Shown one piece after another: positions 49,320 to 58,080 of a stretch of 64,000 bases of DNA. Position 1 is the stretch's first letter, and each line of letters begins with the position of its first letter. Both the position numbers and the translations under genes were made by a program. The DNA comes from Laceyella tengchongensis (GTDB taxonomy: Bacteria > Bacillota > Bacilli > Thermoactinomycetales > Thermoactinomycetaceae): positions 239,539 through 303,538 of the forward strand of contig NZ_FXTU01000004.1 in NCBI RefSeq assembly GCF_900182735.1, given 5' to 3'. Below the pieces are notes generated by a model. It did no database searches and was not told where the DNA came from. It was given only the letters and a program-made list of their open reading frames with translations.

Positions 49320-51269
49320 ATGTATAAACCGGTTTGGTTTCCCAGGCGGGAGATGATCGAGCAGACAAGGCTATATCGTCTGATGCAGAAGTTGGGGTAT
49401 GAAGATTATGATGCATTTTACCAAGCGTCAATTAAGGATATTGGTTGGTTTTGGGATGAAGTAGCCAAAGACATGTCGCTTGCTTGGACGGTACCTTACA
49501 CAAAAGCAGTCGATTTGGAGCGAGGCATCGCTTGGCCGCGCTGGTTTGTCGGGGGGAGGTTGAATATCTCTGCCAACGCGCTAGATCGGTTTGCGGAAGA
49601 TCCAGCTAGACGCCACCAGCTTGCCCTGATCTGGGAAGGCGACGACGGCTCGACGGAGAAACTGACGTACCGCGAATTGTTGCGTGAGGTGAACCGTTGC
49701 GCTCGCGGGTTACGTGAATTGGGCGTCCGACGGGGTGACCGGGTCGCGTTGTATCTGCCCATGATCGTGGAGAATGTGGTGGCGATGCTGGCGATTGCCC
49801 GGCTCGGCGCGATTTTCACCCCGTGTTTTTCCGGTTACGGCGCGGAAGCGGTGGCGACTCGAATTCAAGGCTGTGAAGCGAAGTGGCTCATTACGGCGGA
49901 CGGTTACAAGCGCCGCGGAAAGACAGTGGCGATGAAAGAAGAAGCTGACCGGGCTGCGCAATTATCTCCATCGATTGAAAAGGTGATTGTGGTGCGGAGG
50001 CTGGGGAGAGCGTGTCCTTGGCATGACTCCCGGGATGTAAGTTGGGATGAGTTGATGAAAAAGATGGAACCGCTTCCACCCGTCGATACCGATGCCAGTG
50101 AGCCGTTAATGATCATCTTTACTTCTGGCACCACGGGCAAGCCGAAAGGGACGGTTCACACCCACAGCGGTTTCCCGCTCAAGGCCGCATTTGATGCGGG
50201 GTACGCTTTTGATGTGGGGCCTGGAGATGTGCTGTTCTGGGTGACGGATATGGGTTGGATGATGGGGCCGTGGATGGTGTTTGGCTCATTGCTGATGGGT
50301 AGCACCATGCTGTTGTACGAAGGCACTCCTAACTATCCCCAGCCAAATCGGTTGTGGCAATTAGTCGAGCGGCATGGGGTGACGCACTTGGGCATCTCCC
50401 CGACCTTGATCCGTTCTTTGATGAAAGAAGGGGAATCGTGGCTGAAAGGAAACGACTTGAGCTCGCTCCGGGTGTTTGGCTCCACGGGCGAACCATGGAA
50501 TCCAGAGCCGTGGATGTGGCTGTTTGAACAAGTGGGACGAAAGCAAATCCCCATTTTCAACTACTCAGGCGGAACAGAGGTGTCAGGGGGGATCTTGGGC
50601 AATCACTTTTTCAAGCCGATTGCACCGTGCGGTTTTGCTGGCCCATTGCCAGGGATGGATGCCGATGTGTGGGATGAACAGGGAAAACCGGTGCGCGGCG
50701 AAGTGGGCGAGTTGGTGTTGCGCCAGCCTTGGGTCGGCATGACCAGCGGCTTTTGGCAGGATGACGACCGTTATGAAGAGGCGTATTGGCGGCGTTGGCC
50801 CCAAACATGGGTGCATGGGGATTGGGTGGCCATTGATGAAGAAGGGCAGTGGTTTATCACGGGGCGTTCAGACGACACCCTCAACATCGCCGGCAAACGA
50901 ATGGGACCTGCGGAAATGGAGTCGGTACTGGTGGATCATCCAGCTGTTTTAGAAGCGGCCACCATCGGTGTTCCAGATTCGGTCAAAGGCGAATGCGCGG
51001 TGTGTTTTGTCGTGTTGAAAGCGGAGCCGGACACGGGAGAGGAGATGGAACGGGAGTTGATTCACTTTGTTGGCGAGAAGATGGGGAAAGCATTGAAGCC
51101 GAAACGCGTTCTTTTCGTCGACGAGTTGCCGAAGACACGAAACGGTAAGATCTTGCGCCGCGTCATCCGAAGCGCCTATCTGGGGCGGGAGACTGGGGAT
51201 TTATCGTCTTTGGAGAATCATACAGCTGTTGAAATCATACGAAAAATGGGAGATAATCACATAGACTGA
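49320..51269 (+). CDS. AMP-forming acyl-CoA synthetase (acetyl-CoA synthetase-like)
   Basis: This 649-residue ANL-family ligase has the P-loop FTSGTTGKPKG, the A5 motif FNYSGGTEVSGG and the A8 motif TGRSDD. The C-terminal catalytic Lys is in PKTRNGKILRR, a usual acetylation site for AcuA/CobB-type control. The N-terminal 110 residues resemble the acetyl-CoA synthetase cap. Length suggests short acyl substrates such as acetate, propionate or acetoacetate. It is a single gene with a weak GGAGTGG ribosome site. Confidence 0.87.
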   Translation: MYKPVWFPRREMIEQTRLYRLMQKLGYEDYDAFYQASIKDIGWFWDEVAKDMSLAWTVPYTKAVDLERGIAWPRWFVGGRLNISANALDRFAEDPARRHQLALIWEGDDGSTEKLTYRELLREVNRCARGLRELGVRRGDRVALYLPMIVENVVAMLAIARLGAIFTPCFSGYGAEAVATRIQGCEAKWLITADGYKRRGKTVAMKEEADRAAQLSPSIEKVIVVRRLGRACPWHDSRDVSWDELMKKMEPLPPVDTDASEPLMIIFTSGTTGKPKGTVHTHSGFPLKAAFDAGYAFDVGPGDVLFWVTDMGWMMGPWMVFGSLLMGSTMLLYEGTPNYPQPNRLWQLVERHGVTHLGISPTLIRSLMKEGESWLKGNDLSSLRVFGSTGEPWNPEPWMWLFEQVGRKQIPIFNYSGGTEVSGGILGNHFFKPIAPCGFAGPLPGMDADVWDEQGKPVRGEVGELVLRQPWVGMTSGFWQDDDRYEEAYWRRWPQTWVHGDWVAIDEEGQWFITGRSDDTLNIAGKRMGPAEMESVLVDHPAVLEAATIGVPDSVKGECAVCFVVLKAEPDTGEEMERELIHFVGEKMGKALKPKRVLFVDELPKTRNGKILRRVIRSAYLGRETGDLSSLENHTAVEIIRKMGDNHID

Positions 51270-51548
51270 AGATCGATCTATAGGGGCAGAATGTTTGGAC
51301 ACTGGGGTGCTTTTTCGACTCATTTTTAAATAATTTGTAAAAATCGTTGGTTTCCTATTAAAGGGAACCAATTTCTTTTATCATGCCCGAAAATAAACGG
51401 GTTGATTATTTTATGTTTTTAAAAAATCTTACTTTTAATTAGTCAAATATGTGGGCAAACATGGTAAAATGATTTTGCTTCCGCGAAGAGAGACACAAAA
51501 AAAGGGAGACGATGCGAATAAATAGATAGGGAGAGGTGTCGGTATTGC

Positions 51549-52259
51549 ATGTTCCGGGGAACTACAGATTTAGAAGCACGTGTGTTACAGGTGCAAACTG
51601 CTCACTCTCCTGAACAGAGAGACGATTTGTTGCGTGAATTGGAACCTCACGTTCGTCGAATCGCTTCCCGGGTATGCCGGAGAGTGATAACGCAGCAAGA
51701 TGATGAGTATATGATTGCTTATCGGGCGTTGGATGAAGCGTTGGAGAAATTTAAACCTGATTTTAACGCTTCATTTTTATCCTTCGCTTACAAAGTAATC
51801 CAGCGCCGCCTAGTCGATTATTTCCGTCAAGAGGGCAAGCATCATCGAGTGTTGCCGATGGGCGGGACTGGCACACGGGCTGATGAAAACCAAAATCAAG
51901 AACTTGTATCCGTATCCTTTGAAAGGCATAACAATGAAGAGTTGGATCGCATGCGCAGGATGGAAATTGAAATTTTCATCAAAGCTCTAGCCAAATTCGA
52001 CATCAGCTTGAATGATTTGGCCAAGAAAAAGCCCAAGCATCGTGACACGCGTGAAAATCTCTTCCAGATAGCCAGACAGCTTGTAGCGGATCAAAGCTTG
52101 CTACATAAATTTTATACACAAAAAAGACCTGACAAAGAATTGGCTAAAGCTTTAGGCATGCATCGCCGAACGCTAAGCAGGCACCGCGATTATTTGATCG
52201 CGTTGACGATTGTTCGAGTGGAGGATCTTGGTTTGTTGCGAAGTTATATTGGATTGTGA
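51549..52259 (+). CDS. sigI: RNA polymerase sigma factor SigI
   Basis: This 236-residue sigma-70-like factor of the SigI group has a region-2-like segment (residues 30-100: DDEYMIAYRALDEALEKF and NASFLSFAYKVIQRRLVDY). A SigI-specific C-terminal DNA-binding domain ends LAKALGMHRRTLSRHRDY. SigI responds to heat or cell-wall stress and is held by the membrane anti-sigma factor RsgI encoded next. The ATG at 51549 follows GGGAGAGGTG at some distance. The gap 51270-51548 contains only AT-rich sequence without a gene. Confidence 0.93.
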   Translation: MFRGTTDLEARVLQVQTAHSPEQRDDLLRELEPHVRRIASRVCRRVITQQDDEYMIAYRALDEALEKFKPDFNASFLSFAYKVIQRRLVDYFRQEGKHHRVLPMGGTGTRADENQNQELVSVSFERHNNEELDRMRRMEIEIFIKALAKFDISLNDLAKKKPKHRDTRENLFQIARQLVADQSLLHKFYTQKRPDKELAKALGMHRRTLSRHRDYLIALTIVRVEDLGLLRSYIGL

Positions 52260-52283
52260 CGGGGAGAAAGGGGGGGCGGACCT

Positions 52284-53318
52284 ATGCACAGAGGAATTAT
52301 AATGGAAGTGCAATCACGGCATTGGATTGTGCTCACCCCAGAAGGCGATTTTATCAAAGTACCAAGAACCAATCCTTCCTTAGTGGTTGGGGAGGAAATC
52401 ACTTTCCAAGCGACGAAGCGCAATCGCCGGAGGCTTGTCCCGGCATTTGTCTCCGTTGCAGCCGCCGCCGTACTGGGGATGTTTTTCATTTTGCCGCAGA
52501 TGGCTCCGGATCGGGTCGATGCTCAAACATACATTTATGTTGATGTGAATCCGAGTGTGGAAATCGGCATAGATGAAGAGCGCAATATAGTGGAACTCCA
52601 TCCGCTGAACAAGGCAGCTAAACAATTATTGGATGGGGAAGAATGGAAAAAAGAGAGCCTTAACCAATTCGTCATCGACTTCTTGGGAAAAGCCAAGCAA
52701 CACGGCTATGTGCAACAAAAAGACCAAGTGGTGTTGTCCGGTTATAAAGAAGAGAAAAATAGTGAAGAAACGCTGGATCATCTCAAAACGATCCTGGACA
52801 ACAAAAGCAAGCAGGAAAATTTGCAATTGGAAGTGCGTTCGTTAGTCGTTCCCAAAAAAGTGAAAAGCAAAGCAAGCCAATTTGGCTTGTCTCCTGTGAA
52901 GTACACCGCTTGGCTGATAGCTAAAAAAGAAGGCAAACAATTGGAAGCTGAAGAGATGGAAGAAACGCCATTGACAGAGCTGGCGTTGGAAGTGCCGCCT
53001 GTTTCTGAGATGTTGAATAAACCAGAGGTGTTGCCGGAGCTTGTGGACATCATAGAGAAAGAGCATCCGAAGGCAACCGAACCTAAACAGGAACCGCGCA
53101 CGACAGATGAGCCGAAGCCACCGGCCACAACGCCGAACAATCAGGATGAACCAACACAAGAACCGCAACCTGAGCCGAATAACGAGCAGCCTGAGCAAGA
53201 TCATTCGGGTACGGGTGACACAGGCGGGACAAATCAACCGCCAACGGATAACAATACCAATACGGAAACATCACAAAGCACCGACACGAACACTGGATCG
53301 ACGCAAAAGACGCCATAG
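52284..53318 (+). CDS. rsgI: Anti-sigma-I factor RsgI
   Basis: This 344-residue membrane protein has a cytoplasmic RsgI_N domain (residues 7-45: HWIVLTPEGDFIKVP). One membrane helix lies at about 51-70. A juxtamembrane extracytoplasmic domain contains DVNPSVEIGIDEE, where NP matches the self-cleaving Asn-Pro of RsgI. A Pro/Glu/Gln/Thr/Asn-rich tail of about 90 residues follows. No carbohydrate-binding domain is fused, unlike clostridial RsgI proteins. It lies 24 bases after sigI and should form the usual sensing pair. Confidence 0.92.
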   Translation: MHRGIIMEVQSRHWIVLTPEGDFIKVPRTNPSLVVGEEITFQATKRNRRRLVPAFVSVAAAAVLGMFFILPQMAPDRVDAQTYIYVDVNPSVEIGIDEERNIVELHPLNKAAKQLLDGEEWKKESLNQFVIDFLGKAKQHGYVQQKDQVVLSGYKEEKNSEETLDHLKTILDNKSKQENLQLEVRSLVVPKKVKSKASQFGLSPVKYTAWLIAKKEGKQLEAEEMEETPLTELALEVPPVSEMLNKPEVLPELVDIIEKEHPKATEPKQEPRTTDEPKPPATTPNNQDEPTQEPQPEPNNEQPEQDHSGTGDTGGTNQPPTDNNTNTETSQSTDTNTGSTQKTP

Positions 53319-53423
53319 TACATTACACCGTCCGATACCAGCCTAGTCCACGGCAAGGCTCGCATTTTCAGTTGCAAGCTGACACCTCCCACCAGCTTCA
53401 ACAGAAAAGAGAGGGGCCAACCT

Positions 53424-53690
53424 ATGAAGGGAATCGGGATCGTTCGGAAAGTAGACCACCTAGGACGCATCGTTTTGCCCAAAGAACTTAGGGATATGAT
53501 GAACATCAATCCCCATGACGGGGTGGAAATATATGTTGACAATAATAGTATTGTCTTAAAAAAATATAACCCCACATGCGTCTTATGCGGAAACGCCGAT
53601 AAACTCTTTTATTTCCGAGAAAAAATCATTTGCGAAGAATGCGTTGAAGAAACCGCCAAATATGTGTTGGCATCCGGAGAGCAAAGATAA
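53424..53690 (+). CDS. AbrB/SpoVT-family transition-state regulator with zinc-ribbon C-terminus
   Basis: This 88-residue regulator has an N-terminal swapped-hairpin AbrB domain (GIVRKVDHLGRIVLPKELRD to VEIYVDNNSIVLKKY), closely like Bacillus AbrB/Abh. The C-terminal half differs: two Cys pairs, Cys52-x2-Cys55 and Cys70-x2-Cys73 (CVLCGN and ICEEC), form a zinc-ribbon pattern in place of the AbrB multimerisation domain. The ribosome site GAGAGGGG precedes the ATG at 53424. It may regulate growth-phase genes. Zn binding is inference. Confidence 0.85.
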   Translation: MKGIGIVRKVDHLGRIVLPKELRDMMNINPHDGVEIYVDNNSIVLKKYNPTCVLCGNADKLFYFREKIICEECVEETAKYVLASGEQR

Positions 53691-53695
53691 CTGGC

Positions 53696-53726
53696 AAGGC
53701 ACCCTTGAAAGGGGTGCCTTTTTTTA
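53696..53726 (+). terminator. Terminator after the AbrB-like gene
   Basis: AAGGCACCC and GGGTGCCTT form a perfect stem around TTGAAAG, followed by TTTTT. Confidence 0.92.
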
Positions 53727-53932
53727 TGGTAATTAGAAGCGCTAGGCTTTTGTGCTGTGATGCTGGACAGCTGTTGTGTAACAAACTGACAAACAATCGC
53801 TTGTTTGGTAAAATAAAATCGTATCATCAGAAAAGAGAGTTTTTTTAAAATAGTTTATTTGTAATCGCTTCCAACATATCTGAGCTGGGTAAACATCGGA
53901 TTGGGATGAATGAAAGATGGAGGAGGGACAAA

Positions 53933-54706
53933 ATGAGTGAAGCGCGCATAATGGTTGAAACCAAAGACCAAGTCGCATTGCTCCGTTTGCACAGGCCGCA
54001 TGTGTTAAACGCTTTGAACCAAGCATTGGTGAAACGGCTGGCCGATCTGTTGGAAGAGTTGGATCGGAAAGACGGGGTGCGCGCAATTGTCTTGACCGGA
54101 GGAGACAAAGCGTTTGCCGCTGGCGCCGACATTCAGGAGTTGGCCGGCATGGATGCGGTCGACTTTGTCAACCGGCCTTATTTTGCCGATTGGGAGCGTA
54201 TTCGCCGGGTCGCCAAGCCGATCATCGCCGCAGTGAAGGGATATGCCTTGGGCGGTGGGAATGAACTCGCCATGTGCTGTGACATGATCATCGCAGGAGA
54301 GTCGGCTAAGTTCGGCCAACCGGAAATCAACATCGGCGTAATGCCGGGAGCGGGCGGTACTCAGCGGTTAACCAAGGCAATTGGCAAAGCGAAGGCCATG
54401 GAGATGATTCTCACCGGCCGGATGTTGACGGCGGACGAGGCGCTGGCTTGGGGCTTGGTCAACCGCGTTGTGCCGGATGGGCAGGTGGAGGAGGAAGCGT
54501 TGGCCTTGGCCGGGGAGATTGCCCAAAAGCCTCCCATCGCCGTCCGATTGGCCAAGCAGGCGGTCAACCGAGCGCAAGAATTGACCGTAGAACAAGGATT
54601 GCAATTTGAGCAGCACGCGTTTTACTTGCTGTTTTCTTCGGAAGACCAGCAGGAAGGGATGCAAGCTTTCATGGAGAAGCGCAAGCCGCAATTCAAGGGT
54701 AAATAA
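53933..54706 (+). CDS. Enoyl-CoA hydratase/isomerase (PaaF-like)
   Basis: This 257-residue crotonase has the oxyanion-hole segments AFAAGADIQEL and VKGYALGGGNELAM. The two hydratase Glu positions are present in GGGNELAMCCDM and PEINIGVMPGAGG. That pattern supports true enoyl-CoA hydratase activity. The start at 53933 is preceded by GGAGGAGGG; a longer frame from 53906 is rejected. A related gene follows after 15 bases, so the pair probably works in one acyl-CoA degradation route. Confidence 0.87.
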   Translation: MSEARIMVETKDQVALLRLHRPHVLNALNQALVKRLADLLEELDRKDGVRAIVLTGGDKAFAAGADIQELAGMDAVDFVNRPYFADWERIRRVAKPIIAAVKGYALGGGNELAMCCDMIIAGESAKFGQPEINIGVMPGAGGTQRLTKAIGKAKAMEMILTGRMLTADEALAWGLVNRVVPDGQVEEEALALAGEIAQKPPIAVRLAKQAVNRAQELTVEQGLQFEQHAFYLLFSSEDQQEGMQAFMEKRKPQFKGK

Positions 54707-54721
54707 GGGAGGAACCAAATC

Positions 54722-55516
54722 ATGAGTGAAGCGACGGTGTTACTGAATAAACAAGACGGCGTAGGGGTGATCACCCTCAACCGGCCGAAGGTGTACAATG
54801 CGATCAACCAGCAATTAAGCCGGGAATTGGTGGAAGTGCTACAACAAGTAGCCCAAGATGACGACATCCGTTCCGTTCTGATCACGGGGGCCGGCAAAGC
54901 GTTTTGTTCAGGACAGGATCTAGGGGATCGGTCCGCCATGCAGAAAAAGGGAGACCATTTCGCCTTGGGGGACAGTGTGCGTGAGCGGTACAACCCTTTG
55001 ATTGAAACGCTGTCGGGACTGGACAAGCCAGTGATTGCGGCAGTGAACGGCGTGGCGGCGGGAGCCGGCTGTAGTTTGGCTTTGGCTTGCGATATTCGTT
55101 TTATCACTCCATCAACCCGATTTGTTGAAGCGTTTGTGCGCATTGGCTTGGCGGTTGACAGTGGTTCAAGCTATTTTCTGCCGCGTTTGGTAGGCTTGGG
55201 CAAGGCATTGGAACTGGCGATGAGTGGCCGTGACGTGGAAGCGGAAGAAGCGCTCGCCATCGGCTTGGCCGAGCGGATGGTGGAAGAGGGCAAATTGTTT
55301 GATGAGGCGTTCGCGTTTGCTCGGCAATTGGCTGAAGGTCCCACTGTGGCAATCGGTTTGACAAAACGGGCGATAATCCGTGGGATGGAGTCTAGCCTTA
55401 GCGAGGCGCTGGAGTTTGAGGCCGAGGTGCAAGAATTGGCCGGGCGCACACACGATTTCCTTGAGGGTGTGCAGGCATTTGCGGAAAAAAGAAAGCCACA
55501 ATTCAAGGGAAAATAA
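54722..55516 (+). CDS. Enoyl-CoA hydratase/isomerase (PaaG-like)
   Basis: This 264-residue crotonase paralogue has AFCSGQDLGDRSA and VNGVAAGAGCSLALACD for the oxyanion hole. The first hydratase Glu is replaced (GAGCSLAL), while the second half contains FVRIGLAVDSGSSYFLPRL. This resembles PaaG-type oxepin/enoyl-CoA isomerases with an Asp in place of Glu. The gene begins 15 bases after the PaaF-like gene behind GGGAGG. No paaABCDE genes lie nearby, so a phenylacetate role is unproven; a fatty acid or branched-chain role is equally possible. Confidence 0.85.
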   Translation: MSEATVLLNKQDGVGVITLNRPKVYNAINQQLSRELVEVLQQVAQDDDIRSVLITGAGKAFCSGQDLGDRSAMQKKGDHFALGDSVRERYNPLIETLSGLDKPVIAAVNGVAAGAGCSLALACDIRFITPSTRFVEAFVRIGLAVDSGSSYFLPRLVGLGKALELAMSGRDVEAEEALAIGLAERMVEEGKLFDEAFAFARQLAEGPTVAIGLTKRAIIRGMESSLSEALEFEAEVQELAGRTHDFLEGVQAFAEKRKPQFKGK

Positions 55517-55640
55517 ACCCTTTGCCAGCACAGTGTCATATGATGGATCAACAAAAAACTTTTAAAGGGGCGTGTTGATTACCCATATTCAACATACTGA
55601 CGGAGGCGAGTTTTGCGTTTGCATTTCTAAGCCTTTGTCT

Positions 55641-55747
55641 GGGAGTCGTATCGCTTGCTGGACGGAGAAAGCGGGCAACCAGGGATAGAAGAATCATGGC
55701 CCGCTTTCTCCCGGCATTCAGCAATGCCGCTTGAATAAAGCACTCCC
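55641..55747 (+). promoter_or_regulatory. Predicted branched RNA leader before the amino acid dehydrogenase gene
   Basis: GGGAGT (55641-55646) can pair with ACTCCC (55742-55747). Inside are a perfect 13-bp stem, GGAGAAAGCGGGC with GCCCGCTTTCTCC (55664-55711), and a tight hairpin CGGCATT-CAGC-AATGCCG (55712-55729). No T run follows. It may be a regulatory leader. The flanking 55520-55640 and 55748-55831 show no gene. Confidence 0.5.
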
Positions 55748-55831
55748 GGTCATTTTCGCATGGGAAACCGCCTTCGTTTCCTGGTTAATCAACATGCATG
55801 ACTTTGAATAATAAAGTGGAGATGGTTGATC

Positions 55832-57004
55832 ATGGGGAGTCTGAAAATGGATCACCTCGAGCTAAAAGAGAAACGGGCGGAAATCGCCCAGATGCGTGAT
55901 ATTTTCGCTCTGATGGAGGAACACGGCCATGAGCAGGTGGTATTTTGCCGGCATGCGCGCACGGGATTGAAAGCGATTGTTGCCATTCACAACACGACAT
56001 TGGGGCCGGCCATTGGTGGATGTCGGATGATTCCTTATGAAACAACAGATGAGGCGTTGGAGGATGTCCTGCGTCTGTCTAAAGGAATGACTTATAAATG
56101 CGGCTTGGCTGATGTGGACTTTGGAGGGGGTAAAATGGTGATCATTGGTGATCCCGCAGAAGATAAGTCTCCGGAGATGTTCCGAGCGGTCGGCCGGTTT
56201 GTCGGGGGGTTAAACGGCCGGTTTTTCACGGGAACCGATATGGGTACCGAACCAGAAGATTTTATTCATGCTGCCAGAGAATCAGCATCTTTTGTCGGCC
56301 TGCCCCAGTCCCATGGGGGAAGCGGAGACACTTCGATACCGACTGCGTTGGGCGTGTTGCAGGGCATGCGGGCCATTGCGGCGCATCTGTGGGGAACGCC
56401 GTCGCTGGCAGGGAAGAAAGTGGCTGTGCAGGGGATCGGCAAAGTTGGGAGCAAGTTGGTGGAGATGTTGTTGGAGGAAGGCGCGTCGGTGGTTATTGCC
56501 GATTTATGCGAAGAGCGTTGCGCGGAGTGGAAACAGCGGGCGCCAGAAGAGGTTGAGATCAGTCAGGTTGATGTCATCCATCAGATGGACTGTGATATAT
56601 TTGCGCCTTGCGCCCGAGGTGGGATCATCAATGACCGCACCCTTGATGAATTGCAGTGTAGAGCTATAGTTGGTTCCGCCAACAACCAGCTGGAGGCGGA
56701 TCGACATGGCGATCTTCTGCATGCGAGGGGTATTTTGTACGCCCCTGATTATTTGGTGAACGCAGGAGGCCTGATCCAAGTGGCTGATGAGTTGGAAGGC
56801 TACCAGGCGGAGCGCGTCTTGGCCAAAACCAAAGCAATTTACGACATGGTGCTTGAAATATGCGAACGTTCCAAAAGAGAGAATATTCCAACATGTCGTG
56901 CCGCCGATCGCATCGTCGTGGAGCGGATGGAAAACATTGCGGATTTGCGCAGAATGATTCTCGGTTATGACCGCAATCAAAACAGAAAGGTGGGACGCGG
57001 GTGA
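55832..57004 (+). CDS. Leucine/valine/phenylalanine-type amino acid dehydrogenase
   Basis: This 390-residue enzyme of the Glu/Leu/Phe/Val family has the catalytic Lys in DFGGGKMVIIGDP and the preceding substrate Lys in LSKGMTYKCG. The NAD-binding GIGKVGSKLVEML and NQLEADRHGDLLHARGI follow. It deaminates branched-chain or aromatic amino acids to oxoacids. The next three genes oxidise branched-chain oxoacids, so leucine/valine/isoleucine is the most likely substrate class. The start at 55832 is chosen; a TTG six bases upstream is possible. Its stop overlaps the next start (GTGA). Confidence 0.87.
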   Translation: MGSLKMDHLELKEKRAEIAQMRDIFALMEEHGHEQVVFCRHARTGLKAIVAIHNTTLGPAIGGCRMIPYETTDEALEDVLRLSKGMTYKCGLADVDFGGGKMVIIGDPAEDKSPEMFRAVGRFVGGLNGRFFTGTDMGTEPEDFIHAARESASFVGLPQSHGGSGDTSIPTALGVLQGMRAIAAHLWGTPSLAGKKVAVQGIGKVGSKLVEMLLEEGASVVIADLCEERCAEWKQRAPEEVEISQVDVIHQMDCDIFAPCARGGIINDRTLDELQCRAIVGSANNQLEADRHGDLLHARGILYAPDYLVNAGGLIQVADELEGYQAERVLAKTKAIYDMVLEICERSKRENIPTCRAADRIVVERMENIADLRRMILGYDRNQNRKVGRG

Positions 57005-58080
57005 TCGGTCAATTAAATAAAGAGATGGTGCAGTATCTGATGCCGGAAGGGCATTTGACCGAGCAGGGCCGCTCCTGCTGGCAGGCGCTCCCTGATGAAA
57101 GCAAGCTTCAATTTTACCGTTGGATGACACTGGTGCGGCTGTTTGACCGCCGCGCCGTCCTGTTGCAACGACAAGGCCGGATCGGAACCTACGCCCCGTT
57201 GGAAGGGCAGGAGGCGGCCCAAGTGGGTAGCGCCTTGGCCCTTACCCAAGCCGATTGGATTTTCCCCAGTTATCGTGAGCATGGGGTGGCAATGGTCGCC
57301 GGTATGCCTTTGTCCCAAATCTTCCTGTACTGGATGGGGCGGGTGGAGGGATGTGAAGCGCCGGAAGGAGTCCGTTTGATGCCGCCGTATGTTCCGATTG
57401 CGACCCAGATTCCGCAGGCGGTTGGTGCAGCTTGGGCCGCCAAGCTCAAAGGGGAAGAAAGTGTGGCTGTGGCTTACTTCGGCGATGGGGCGACCTCTGA
57501 AGGGGATTTTCATGAGGGGTGCAATTTTGCGGGTGTGTTTCAAGTGCCAGTCATCTTGTTTTGCCAAAACAATGGGTATGCCATCAGCGTACCTTTCTCT
57601 AGGCAATCAGCGACCGAAACCGTAGCAGAAAAAACGGCAGCCTATGCATTTGAAGGCGTCCGTGTGGATGGCAATGATGTTTTGGCCGTATATGACGCGA
57701 TGCGGCAAGCCGTGTCGAAAGCGAAAACGGGGGGTGGGCCGACGCTCATCGAAGCGGTCACATACCGCAAAGGCTCCCATACCACGGCGGATGATGCCAA
57801 ACGATATCGGCCTGAAGCCGAAGTGAAAGAATGGGTTGAGCAAAAAGATCCGCTCCAGCGTTATGTGCGGTTGCTCAAGGCGGAAGGGTTGTTGTCCGAT
57901 GCGGACGAGTTGGCCTGGGAGGCGGAATGCAAAGAGCGCATCGACTTGGGCATTCGTGAGGCGGAATCAGCCACTCCGCCCCCAGCAACCCATTTGTTTG
58001 AGCATGTTTACGCCCAGATGGGTCCCAACGAACGACGGCAACGGCAACAATGCGAGCAAGGCGGTGGGCAAGTGGGATGA
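57001..58080 (+). CDS. bkdAA: Branched-chain 2-oxoacid dehydrogenase E1 alpha subunit
   Basis: This 359-residue E1 alpha subunit has the thiamine diphosphate motif FGDGATSEGDFHEGCNFAG extended to LFCQNN and the C-terminal YRKGSHTTADDAKRYR. It pairs with the E1 beta gene downstream. The divergence from PdhA in this window and the preceding amino acid dehydrogenase point to branched-chain oxoacids rather than pyruvate. It starts with GTG at 57001 inside the end of the dehydrogenase gene and its stop overlaps the next ATG. Confidence 0.87.
   Translation: MIGQLNKEMVQYLMPEGHLTEQGRSCWQALPDESKLQFYRWMTLVRLFDRRAVLLQRQGRIGTYAPLEGQEAAQVGSALALTQADWIFPSYREHGVAMVAGMPLSQIFLYWMGRVEGCEAPEGVRLMPPYVPIATQIPQAVGAAWAAKLKGEESVAVAYFGDGATSEGDFHEGCNFAGVFQVPVILFCQNNGYAISVPFSRQSATETVAEKTAAYAFEGVRVDGNDVLAVYDAMRQAVSKAKTGGGPTLIEAVTYRKGSHTTADDAKRYRPEAEVKEWVEQKDPLQRYVRLLKAEGLLSDADELAWEAECKERIDLGIREAESATPPPATHLFEHVYAQMGPNERRQRQQCEQGGGQVG

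Noticed and set aside
55600..55831. Sigma-54 (-24/-12) promoter for the bkd operon
   Set aside because: No TGGCAC-N5-TTGC match was found in the gap, although Bacillus bkd operons use sigma-L.
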